Program-made: the position numbers and the translations under genes | Shown: positions 42,901 to 55,500 of the stretch, piece by piece | Numbering within the stretch: position 1 is the stretch's first letter | Layout of the letters: every line of letters begins with the position of its first letter | Notes under the pieces: generated by a model | Told to the model about the DNA's origin: nothing | Databases searched by the model: none | Seen by the model: only the letters and a program-made list of their open reading frames with translations | DNA from: Oncomelania hupensis | Taxonomy: Eukaryota; Mollusca; Gastropoda; Littorinimorpha; Pomatiopsidae | DNA length: 64,000 nt | Direction: 5' to 3' | Assembly (NCBI GenBank): GCA_036898135.1 | Contig: CM072516.1 | Location: 66,193,172 to 66,257,171 of the forward strand

Positions 42901-45900
42901 TCATAAAACCATTACAGACCTGAGTATTTTGTGTTTAAATGAACGAAAAAAAGCAACAATTTCCTACCTTGATCACTCACACCGACTCAACCATTTCTTT
43001 TAGGTTTTGAAGCTAGTTCAGCCAGGCTAGCTATAAATAGCTTTGCCAGTGCTCTTCTTTCCTGTCCTTTCACTGAGTGAAAGGGGGGGTGTAGGCAAGC
43101 TATAAATAGCCCGCAGCCAGCAAAATGTGGGATAACCTAAGAGTGCTGCTCACATAGGCATTGAGCTGGTGTGCACTTCAGTGCGTCAACTCTGAACGTT
43201 CGCTACACAAGTACCCCACGTGGAAACGATGCTATATTTTGCGGGTTTTCGCAATACGTCACAACATGGAGGCAAACAACTTATATCTTTATTCTTCCGC
43301 GATCATAATGCATAAAATAAGCCCAAAACAAAATGCTATCAGCTTTGGATTCCGTCAATAAACCTCTTTACGGATGTTCGTTCGCTACATCTCAAGTTAG
43401 TAACAAAAATTTTATGAAACATATTTTTATTAATAAATCTTTTTAACAAAGTCTGCATTCGTTGAAACAGTGTTGCGTATGAATACAAAGTATGTGAAAA
43501 CAAGTAGGCCTATTTGTAAAATACAGCTATCGTTTGTTTAGTCAGTTGAGGTTTAAATTTCCGAAGCGTTAGTAGTAACGAAGCGTAGCGAACGTTCAGT
43601 TTTTTTTATTGCGCAATCTTTTGCGAAATTGTAGCAAATTCAAAATTTTTTCCTTATGGATGGACAGCCTACATTACTTTCTGTTCAAAAACGGTGATTC
43701 ATTTCTTTAAAACTTTTTTGATTGTAATTGGCACTGAACTTTTTTTTGAGTTGTCATCCATGTCACAAAATGGAGGCTGTAATTTTAGCTAATTTGCTGG
43801 TAAAACACTTAATTACAAAATAATCACAATGACCAACACCAAATTTGTTTTAAAAAAATATTTATTTAATTTATGGATTCAAGAAAACTATAACAAACAA
43901 TACATAAAGACCAAGTCACCAACACATAAAATTCTATAGACTTTCAAACTAGGTTGGTATGCTGAGTACCATTCCACAGAGAATGACCCATATCTGCATT
44001 ATTTATGTATTTTTCTTGAATTTCTGTCAGAGAAAGGAAAATATATCAGTTATCACTTTAACAAAGTTTATGTAAGAAAAGACAATATAACACTTTGATT
44101 TGTATTACTTATTTATGAGAAACGAATAAACATATCACTTTCTTATACAAAATCTGGGTCTATTCTATTCAGTGCCCGAACCCACTTCATTCAGTTCTAA
44201 GCCTAAAAAAAACATCCTCTGAATCAATATTCATGAATATTATAATTTATATGCAGAATCCCATAAAAACCTATCCTCAATTATGGTTTCAGTGGTGCAC
44301 TTTGAAAAAACTAAATGAAAACTGTAAAAAAAAAAAAAAAAAAAAAAAGCTTAAAATGCAGATGAAATAATGCATGAAAGGAACCAGAAATAGGCTTTAC
44401 TTCCTGTCAAAAGTTTTCTACCCTGGTTTCTAGTCAAGTTATAGCAGCCAACAACGTGTGGCAGCGCAAAATTCAGGCCACTTTATCATTGACTCGGTGC
44501 GTGACGTTAGGGAATAGATTGTGCGCAGCGTAACACTGCGACATCCTAATGCCAAAAGTTAAATCAGAAAAGGCAGCATAAAGGCAGTGATGTCGTTTTC
44601 GTCTGCAAATCGGCCATTTACTGATAAAATTTCAAAATGTCCGAAAGAGTCATGCTCTGATCGGCCCGCTGTCCTAAGATTTTACGCCTCAATCGGCCAC
44701 TGTTTTCCGTTTTTTGTTTGCTTGTCTCATGCATGTCTGTTTCGTTGTTATTGCTTCTGGCCATATTATTAATTTCCTATTGGATATATATAAAGGTGTT
44801 GTGAGTTATTGTCGAACATCGCATATCGGAATCGCCAAGCAGACGACACATGCATCATCAGAGAGAGTTAGAGTAACTCCCCTTGTTGCGAACGGCGTGC
44901 TTCCGGCAATAGAACTTTTCATTTTCGAAATGCCGCTGAAAAAGAAACCGAAACTTATCAGCGGCCTCTCGTTTGGTGTTGGAAAGAGGTCAAAATGATG
45001 GCCGAAAGATTTTCAGAATGTCCTAAAGGTTTGTGACTGAATCGGCCTAATGGCCTATGCTGAAAATTTCTAGCAACATCACTGTAAAGGAGTTTACAAT
45101 GTGGTCTATTTCTCAGCAGGGACTGCTGCGAGGGAGCGAAAGATCAAGTTGTGTGATAGTAATAATAATAAACATCCAGTGCAACGCGGGGAATTCCTAC
45201 ACTGGCTAGTTAACTCTTGAAATGAAGTCATGCCATATCTATGTTTATGTCTGTGTTTACTTTTTTTTGTATTTAACAGAAAATGAGTACCAAGGGAAGT
45301 AAGCAATACACATACTTGAAAGGGGTCCTTTTAGAGTAGATTGCTTTCCTTTGACCATATTTTTGACGAAGATATTTTTTTAATATTTTTCTCTAAGACT
45401 CCAGTTTTGTTCAGAAAATTTTGTTTTACAATATTAATAGTTATGTGACAAATGCCTCTTCAGATTGTGCTTTCATGATTATTTTTGTGTAAAATTCATT
45501 TCTACAGTGTATTTACATCATAAAAACAAGAGAATCAAATATTTTCATAACAAAAATGGGTGCAACATATGGGTATGGTGCTTCTTAAAAAAAATTTTTT
45601 TGTGGCAAAAGTGATGTTTTTGGTGCAAAATATCTGTTTTCTGGAGGATTATAGCAGATTGGTGGTAAGTGAAATTAAAAATACATACTTTAAACTTTCA
45701 TTTGCAATTTATTTTATGTTTTTATGTTGTCTAGTACATTTGGCGTGATTTTTTAAAAATAGCCTAAAATCCTGCGATTTCAATGAGTTAAAATGACGGC
45801 TTAGTCTTTGCTATGCAATTTGATGCAGTTTGGAACAGTAAACCGGAATGTCCTTGAACAGGGTTCGTACGCGGTTGGGAAAGTTGGGAAAGTTTGGGAA

Positions 45901-48900
45901 AACTGAGGTACCCTTTTCCCAGTTGGGAAAGTCTGGGAAAAATGGCATCAGGTTGGGAAAGTTTGGGAAAATTCGTTTTGGCTGGAAAACGAAAACGATG
46001 CTTAACGTCCTATTGCATGAGCGTTAAGGACGATCACCACGTCGCCACCCTGACAACAATGGGTATGCGCTGGGCTCTCGCCTTTTCATGTGGAAGTGAC
46101 GTTGCATAAGCTAAATTTAGATAGCTACAGCGCGTGTAGGGAATTCCCGCTAGGCCTATATCGACTTCTCGCGATTACGGAGCCCTATAATACGGCATAC
46201 TTGATGTAAACAATCTCCAAGGTAACAGTTACGATGGAAGCTGGTTTGCCTTCGTGCTTATCGATAGTTTTTCAAGACGACCAAAGAATAATTGGAACAG
46301 TCGAGACTGACAATGATGTCGCATTTTAAAGATGCTACATGGCAATATATATAGGGAGAACAAATAGGTTGTAATAGAATTGTTTTGAATTTTCATTGTG
46401 AATGTTACTGGTTTTTTTTTTTATCTCATCATCACTGACTATTTGCCCTGTTTTGGTATCATGTAGCAGTCCTGTGTGGTCCTCGACATCTCATACAGCA
46501 GTACTCTATGGTCTTTGCCATCTCATGTAGCATCTTGTATGGTCCTCATTATCGCCTGTAGACGCCCTGTATGGTCCTCGCCATTTCATGCAGCAGTCCT
46601 GTATGGCCCTCGCCATATCATGTAGGAGTCCTGTATAGTCCTCACCATTTGATGTAGTACACTAGTATGGTCCTCACCATTTCATGTAGGAGACTAGTAT
46701 GGTCCTCGCCATTTCATGTAGGAGACTAGTATGGTCCTCGCCATTTCATGTAGGAGACTAGTATGGTCCTCGCCATTTCATGTAGCCATCCTGTATGGTC
46801 CTCGCCATTTCATGTAGGAGACTAGTATGGTCCTCGCCATTTCATGTAGGAGACTAGTATGGTCCTTGCCATTTCATGTAGGAGACTAGTATGGTCCTCG
46901 CCATTTCATGTAGTAGACTAGAATGGTCCTCGCAAATTTATATAGTACACTAGTATGGTCCTCACCATTTTTTGTAGTAGACTTTATGGTCCTCGCCATT
47001 TCATGCAGCAGTCCTGTATGGCCCTCGCCATATCATGTAGGAGTCCTGTATAGTCCTCACCATTTCATGTAGTACACTAGTATGGTCCTCACCATTTCAT
47101 GTAGGAGACTAGTATGGTCCTCGCCATTTGATGTATGAGACTAGTATGGTCCTCGCCATTTTATGTAGCCATCCTGTATGGTCCTCGCCATTTCATGTAG
47201 GAGACTAGTATGGTCCTCGCCATTTCATGTAGGAGACTAGTATGGTCCTCGCCATTTCATGTAGCCATCCTATATGGTCCTCGCCATTTCATGTAGCCAT
47301 CCTATATGGTCCTCGCCATTTCATGTAGGAGACTAGTATGGTCCTCGCCATTTCATGTAGGAGACTAGTATGGTCCTCGCCATTTCATGTAGCCATCCTG
47401 TATGGTCCTCGCCATTTCATGTAGGAGACTAGTATGGTCCTCGCCATTTCATGTAGCCATCCTGTATGGTCCTCGCCATTTCATGTAGCCATCCTGTATG
47501 GTCCTCGCCATTTCATGTAGGAGACTAGTATGGTCCTCGCCATTTCATGTAAGAGACTAGTATGGTCCTCGCCATTTCATGTAAGAGACTAGTATGGTCC
47601 TCGCCATTTCATGTAGGAGACTAGTATGGTCCTCGCCATTCCATGTAGCCATCCTGTATGGTCCTCGCCATTTCATGTAGCCATCCTGTATGGTCCTCAC
47701 CATTTCATGTAGCAGTCCCGTATAGTCCTCACCATTTCATGTTGGAGACTAGTATGGTCCTCACCATTTCATGTAGCAGTCATGTATGGTCCTCTCCATT
47801 TCATGTAGTAGACTAGTATGGTCCTCACCATTTCATGTAGTAGACTAGTATGGTCCTCGCCATTTCATGTAGGAGACTAGTATGGTCCTCACCATTTCAT
47901 GTAGGAGACTAGTATGGTCCTTGCCATTTTATGCATCAGAGTTGTGCTGTCACTGATTGATTAACATGTTTATTTCAATTTTGAAACTGTATGATCAGGT
48001 GTATTGATAGTAATAATACAACCATTTTTAATAAATTATTTTATAGAACTTAATTAATTTAATAAATAAAATTTGAAATAAGAAACAAAGAAAACTGAAA
48101 AAAGAAACCTTTCTTAGCCTTGTTGTGTCTTTAATTTTTTTGTAGACTTAATCACTGTTTATGTCTGTTTTGTGTGTGTTGACTTGTTGCGTGTGCTTGG
48201 TAGTAATAAAAAGAAACGAGTACCCTATTCTCCAAAGAACAAAAACAAAACAAAACACTACAAGAAAACACACACACACACGCACACACACACACATGTA
48301 TATACAGACATTGATTGCTCTAAAAAAAATTCAACTTAACCATGTTTTTGTTTTACATCACAGAGCTCTTCTGGGAACAAAACAAACGAGCCTAGCTTAT
48401 AAATGCTCAACATGCACACACTCACGTTAAGTATCAAAACAATGAATTTATAATTCAATAAAAACACACACATTTAAAAACAAACACACACATACACAAT
48501 CAGCAGCATCTACATTGACACACTCAAAATAAAATGCTACTATTAAACAGTGTGGAACATAAATCCAAACAATGACTTTAAAAAAAAAAATCAATGTATG
48601 GATTTTTTTAAAAGTCAATTCACTTTATTCTTGACCCAATAAAGAATGCTGGGTATATAGAATTTATAATTAGAATATAATATATCTCACACCAAGAGAT
48701 GGATTACAAGTTTACATTATTATTGACTAACAAACACAAACTAAAAAATAATAATAAATTTAAAAAAGGTAAATAAATAAATAGATGAAAGGAATAAAAA
48801 TAAAATAATAAAGTAAATTTAAATATATGTAAATAAATAAAATAAAAGGATAAATCAACATGCTATCTAGTACAAATAGAACAAAATTTAATCATCTAAA

Positions 48901-51900
48901 ATTTAAAAAAAAACAAACAATCAAATTGTTTTCAGTTCTGAGAAATATACATTTCATAAGCTAGTTTTCTATATATTAAACAAAACAATCATTGCTTTAA
49001 TGATAAATATAAACAATCGGAAATACAGTATTACAGCATGCGTGTAAAATAAATGTACAACTCAACTTTGCTTAGGTGCGTAGGAGAAGGACTTTAGGCC
49101 TACTATAGTATTCCCGCGAGTCGAGTTGAGTTTCCCAGCAGAGCAATCTAATTTTAGACACGCGAAGGGTTTTCCCTGGCGCACCTATCTAATTATAGAG
49201 AACGCAACGTCACTTCCACATGAAAAGGCGAGAGCCCAGCGTATACCGACAACAATGACCATCATCATCATATCAAAAATGAGATCCAATGGATCTTTTA
49301 ATGTCTTATAGCAACAAGGGATTTTGTTTTTTTTTCATACATGTCAAACACATGCACTGACCATAAAATTTTGCATAAAGAAAAACGTATTTTTCTATCC
49401 AAATCCATAAGAAATTTTCATAATACTTAGTTTTGACCTTTTTTAAAATTGTTATAATTATTTGTTAACATTCATTATTCAATTTATTATAGCATACAAT
49501 TTTGAAAATAAAGAAAACTATCTTTGAAATCTTAATTTTTTTAGGGAACGGTTTTTGAATTACCTCCCTTCTCTGGCAGATTGTTTTTTTCACAGTTATC
49601 TTCCTAAAGACCTTTAAAGATTTTAATATTTTTTTAATTTTTTAAAATAATATTTTATTTACTTTCTTAAATTCAAAGCTATTAAATATTTTCTTTCTTA
49701 TTCTCTCGGAATCTTTAATGTCTCATTTACAATTACATGCTCAAAAACCACCATCAAGAATGGGGCAACTGAAAAGGCTTGTCAAACTTTTAAGATGGAA
49801 TGCCGTGATTTTCTCCTAGCTATAGTTAAAAAGATCATGGACAAAGCCCCAAATAAATATCAAATTGTTAGAAATTTAGCATAGATGAGTCCTAAGCTGC
49901 TTCTGTCAGAAGAAGGCTTGTCTGAATTTGAAACAACTGGAGCTGTCACTAAGAATTCTCTGTAATGCTGAAAGAGTAAAAGAAGTCAACTGTGATCAAA
50001 TCAAGTCCCAGTTCAGGCGATTTCGTGAAAGTGTGCTGTCAGAAAACAGCATACTACAGTTTCAAAACTTCGACCCAAGCAATGACCGAGTAGATGAACT
50101 GTTTTTCAAACATCTGGCTTGTCGAAAGGAGTTCTCTCTTCTCTGGGATGTAGTCCAGCAGCTGCTGATCCTCAGCCATGGCCAGGCGACGGTAGAGAGG
50201 GGGTTCAGCATTAACAAGATGACCATGGTGGAGAACCTAAAGAAAAATAATCTAGTTGCCAGGCGGCTGGTGTTAGATAAAATAAGAAGAGCTGGTGGCC
50301 CTGACAAAGTTGCAGTAACTAAAGAGATGCTGGTATATGCATCTTCATCTAGGAGTAAGTACCATGCCTATCTGGAGGATGAGAGGGAGAAACATGCCAC
50401 AGAGATGAGAGCACAAAAAAGAAAGGCTGCGACTGAGGAGGTGGATATGCTTAAGGCTAAGAGACAGCGCCTTCAAGAGGACATCACTAGTTTGGAGGCT
50501 GCAGCTAGGGCTGATGAAGCGGAACGACTTAGTGCTCTATCTCTGCTCTCTCAATCTAATGCCCTGAGACGAAGGGCAACTAAGAAGAAGGCTGAAATAG
50601 CCAGTGTAAATAAAGACATAGCGGAAAAGAGCCAGGCTCTCCTACAATGTCTGTGATGAGTATGATGTTGACTATGTAAATTGATTTTATAATTTTAAGC
50701 TTACTGCAAATAACACAAGACATTTTTCTTAAGCTTTTTTAAAAAGATTTTTTTAAATCAATAATGTTTTGGATTAAGTGAAAGTTTCTATCTAATATAA
50801 CCATGGCTTTCATTGTGATTGTGATCTTGTAAATTTTAAGCTTACAGTATATAAAACTAGACATTTTTATAATTTTTAAAAAAAAATTTTTTGAACGTTT
50901 TGGATTAACTCATTAAGTGAAAGTTTGGTGTATTTTAAGCTTACTGCAAATAAAAAAAAGAATTTTCCTAAAGCTTTTTTTTTTAAAATTAATTTGTTTC
51001 GATATCTGATCTTTATTATATGCCGACTATGGTTGAAAAATTTTACTCATGGGTTGGGAAAAGGTTGGGAATTTTGTTTTGTTGATTCAGTACGAACCCT
51101 GCTTGAAGAAAACCTTTGACCTTTTCAAGTTATCAGTACTGTACTTATTTGCTTGGATAACCCTGCTAGGTACATATATCGTAGGTAAAAGTGTTCTCAA
51201 ACAGGCAGTGTGTACGGTATGAGTACTTCTTTCGAAACACAAAGTGGGACAGTGGTTAAAGGGAAGTAATCAGATAAAATATCAGGCATTCAGAGGATGC
51301 TGTTAGTCAAGTTGTGATTGCTTCCCTTTGACCATTAAAATTCGTTGATCCTCATTTTGTAACGTTTTAGGTTAAACAAAATACTATCCTCTGAAAACAG
51401 AGTTTCAGGGACTCACAATGACATACAGATATGGCTACACAGAAAAACATTTTCTGGCAGAAATTTGAGGTCCACATGTTAGTTCTGATGTTTAGTAAAC
51501 AATAACACCAAATTTTGCAGTACCGATTACCGGGTTTGTGTGCTTTTTGCGAAACCATAATTTTTATTTTTTTTAAAGCTAATTATATCCATCATTATAA
51601 AAGTTTTTATACTTATTACCCCCCCAAATTTTTTTTAATTGTATCACTACGAAAAAACATGGAAAACATTTTCAGAGCTATCTCAATAAATAAAAGAACA
51701 ATGCACAGATATGGAAACACTGCAACAAGTCAAATTTCATCATAGCAGATCCAGAATTGCTTTAATAACTCAGCAGTTAAGGGGTTCAGTTGAGGTAAAA
51801 GGAAATGGTCTACTTATTAGTTCCCAAGCTGTGTAAAGCTCTGGTGCACTTGTGCACTTTTCTCTGAAACTAATGGACTAATTTCTGTTAAACTTGGTGT

Positions 51901-52467
51901 TGAATTAGAAAATATTGAACACTTCCAGATCACAAAAATGTAAGAGTATGACTTCATCAGTTATTGTCCTAGGGATTTGCAAAACCGGTACGACGTCACA
52001 GTAAACAAACCCACTCGAACGCAAACCGGTAGGCCAGTCACGGAAACCGGTATGACCCATAGCAAAGCTTAATAATGCGTCACTATTTTATATAAGTAGA
52101 TGGCGACTCCAGTGTTAATGCACTTTCTGTTTCATTAGAAACATCTTCGTCTTCACATAAACTTCTTTTATCGCCCCTCTCCCTCCGCTCCTAGCAAAAA
52201 ATGAAAAAAGATTTTTGCTTCTTCATTATTAGTTTTTTTTTTACTAGCCTATCTGCCACTGTCGCAATACATACTGATGAGCACGAGGGAAGAAAAAAAT
52301 CAAAAAGTGCGCGAGTTTAATTTATACGTATTCACGATAGCCTTGCGCCCGCCAATGTTATATCATTCTGTATTAATTACCTCAAAGAATATGGCAAGGC
52401 TACTGAACGCATTCGCAGGCCTCTCGTCTACACTCCCTAAACACATAATCAGCGTGGCTGGCTGGCT

Positions 52468-52525
<58 letters not shown>

Positions 52526-55500
52526 ATTTCTCTTGTTTTTCTTTCTCTTTTTCTTTATTTTTGAAACCAAACAAAATAAGAACCGGTAGGCTCTACCGGC
52601 TACTGATTTTTCAACCGGTATTTTTATTCTCAAACCGGTAAAATACTGGTAATTTCCGGTTAAATCCATCCCTGCTTCATCATGGTGACATCATCAGTTT
52701 TTTTTCCTAATTCTATTTTCTCCCATCTGAATGCCACTTTTACAATAAAATTTAAAAAAAAATCCCTTTGCAATGAATGAGAATGAATGCCTTGAGCCTT
52801 AAAGAAATATAATATTGAGTGACATCATGGTGACATCATTATTTTTTTATTTTAAAGAAAAATCCTATTTTCTCCTAAACTAGTAGTAGTAGAGGGATTT
52901 GGTTCAAGTTTGGTAGATATTTAGACTTTCCTGCCTACACCATAAAAACAAACTTATGCAAATCGAGTGGTGTAAGTTTTGTATTTTGTTTTTACATACA
53001 GGGTGTGTGTGAGACAGCATGTGAGGGAACGCTGCAACCATTAGGGTCCAGCACTTGTTCTCATTGTATTTGTTGTATTTGGATTGCAGAGGATCTGATC
53101 AACAAGTTGTGGCAAAGGTTTGCTACATTGAATTCGATGACTCCATGTCAGCTGGTGTGTCACTGCACCTTACGAACACTGTCTTTATTGACAGGGCACT
53201 TATTGTGGTGCCGGTTATGGATGGTAAGTATTTTTCACATGGCTAGTATTGTTTTAGTATTGTAAATATTGTTTGTTTTTTTTATTTTTATGTATTGGCA
53301 GGTTATAGTTAAAAATTACAGTTACACATAAACTTATGAAATGTGCTGAAACAGAAAGCAGAAGACTTATCAAACACAATACAAAAAGAATGTTGTGTCT
53401 ATCTTAATACAAGCAGAGATACTGACAAATCTGTGAGCAAATAATTAGGACATTGTTTGCCCAATTTTGTAATTTCTTCCTTTAATGGTATTGCAATTTC
53501 TTCCTTTAAATTGTTATCTTCTTTAGATCAAAACAGGTTTTTGCTTTTATTAAAATGAAAGCATAATACAATTAAAATAAATAAATTTTGTGCACTGTAT
53601 AATGCACTTTTATTATAGACTCGCATATAATCAATGTGAGTCTATATACTCACCCTCAAACATTTTGTTGTCTCCTGATCTTTGCTAATCTGTGCAAGAT
53701 GAGCCCTAAATAGTCCAAAAATGACATTTAAAAAAATTAGTCTGTCCATCCGTCTTTCAGCCATTTGCCTTCTGTCTATCCAAAACTTGCAAGTGGATTA
53801 ATATCTTAAACTATCACAACCAATCTTGGTAAGATGGTGTATCTATGAGACCTTATAAATGATAAATGAATGAATGACTTCACATCAAGGTCAAAATCAC
53901 CGAGTCAACAATTGTTAGTTTAAAAAAATGACAATTATCAACTACATTTCTTAGTTATTAATATTTAAACTTATGATTCTTTGATGCATGATAAATGTCA
54001 GTGAGACACACAAAATAAGCACATTTGTTGAACCTCACTCCAAGGTCAAGGTCTCTGGAGCTGCCCAAATTTGATCAAACATTAGCATGGGAGATCAATA
54101 AGAATGTTAAGGTCATCCCAAGGTCAAGGTCATTGAAGGTCATAGTCTTCCCAAAGTCAGTTTTTGTGTGTGCATAATATAACTTTTACTGTAATTTATT
54201 TGATAGCAAATGAGTGTATTTGGATGTTAAGGTCATCTCAAGGTAAAGAGAATAGAAAGATCAAAGTTGGTATTACTTTGCATTGTAATGTCACTTTTCA
54301 TTTATTTTTTTCTGGGCACTTATTTTTAATTTTATGTTAAATATTGGGAGTTGCATAAGAAGCATGTGAGTCATATAGCTTTCGCTGTAAACTTATCTAG
54401 ATCTTTTTAGACTTAGAAAAAGAAAATTGGTACCTTGAAAAGGTTGTGATGGCAAGGCACAGTGCAAGGAGGTAGAAGAAGAGGGAGACCGAAAAAGAGG
54501 TGGGGGGACAACATTCGAGAATGGACTGGTTTGACACTGAGCAAAGCCATCAGGGCTGCTGAGGACAGAGAAAGATGGAGTATGCTGGTTAAACGATCAT
54601 CTGTGGTGCCCCTACGACCTCCGGGTTACGGGACAGGATAGGATAGGAAAAGGTTGTGATGTGATTAAACGTCTTTATGAAAGTAGATAAAACCTGGCCT
54701 TCAGAAAAACTCCTTGAATGGGACAGATAGAATGTTAACAGGTGAGTGATGGACTAGGGCAGGAAAATTAGGGTGAAAAATTCCGAACGGAGACAGGTGA
54801 GTACACTTTTGCAACAGCAGAGGAAAAGGAAAAAAGTGAAGTGAAATCGGAAAAGAAACGAGGACACACACACAGACAAACAAGATCATTTTCTTTGCAA
54901 GTTTTTTCATTGTGTGCATAGCAACATTTGTTGTTATGCCCTGTGGGTTCGGGCACTGATTAGAATAGACCCACCGTTTCCTGGCGTGTCATAATAGGCG
55001 ACTAACAGGGGTGATGTCAGTACGCCATCGCTGGGTGAAGGTCTTCTACACAGAAGTCACCGGAATGGGGGAATCTCATGTTATTACAGGTTCAGTGATC
55101 ACGTGCTCGGGCCAAGGCGAGCCACATTGTACTCGTGGATTTCGGCTGTGGGCTAACAAGGATTGGACCCTGCCAGGTCTTTCTTGCCATAGACAACACC
55201 GTATGATGAAAAAAAACACTTGTAAACACTATACCGGACTGTGCTTTCCGTTGGCCACCAGGACGAAGGGGCTGTGTTACTATGGGACAACTTATCAAGA
55301 TCCGCGTGAGAGACATTATCATCATAGGAACCTGGAATGTCAGGACCTTAACTGCGGAGGGAAAATTAGAAAACTGGCCCACACGCTGGACCACTATCAA
55401 TGGAAAATTTTAGGTATCAGTGAACTGCGCTGGAAATGCCTAGATGAAACAATGACCGACAAAGGCTGCGAGCTTTATTTAAGCGGTTAAGATGACAGGC

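Larger units (their letters stand above)
45859..51101 (+). mobile_element. 5.2-kb DNA transposon (hAT-like), 6-bp TSD CTTGAA
   Basis: Terminal inverted repeats CAGGGTTCGTAC (45859-45870) and GTACGAACCCTG (51090-51101) with CTTGAA on each side (45853-45858, 51102-51107). Both ends carry GTTGGGAAAGTTTGGG-type subterminal repeats (45873-45970, 51053-51070). Contents in order: an inverted subterminal block (46057-46165, partner 49090-49262), the 32-bp minisatellite (46461-47935), AT-rich filler and a decayed hAT-type transposase (49757-50656). Located in SREK1 intron 1. Confidence 0.88.

Noticed and set aside
46461..47935. CRISPR-like repeat-spacer array
   Set aside because: The variable tags are only 8 bases and recur many times; the sequence is an animal intron and no cas genes are present. 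It is a minisatellite.
48161..48430. Possible small gene near the minisatellite
   Set aside because: The frame runs through (CA)n low-complexity sequence and has no similarity to any family I know.
52277..52669. Proteins with Leu/Ser or Arg/Glu repeats
   Set aside because: These frames are translations of the (CT)n microsatellite.
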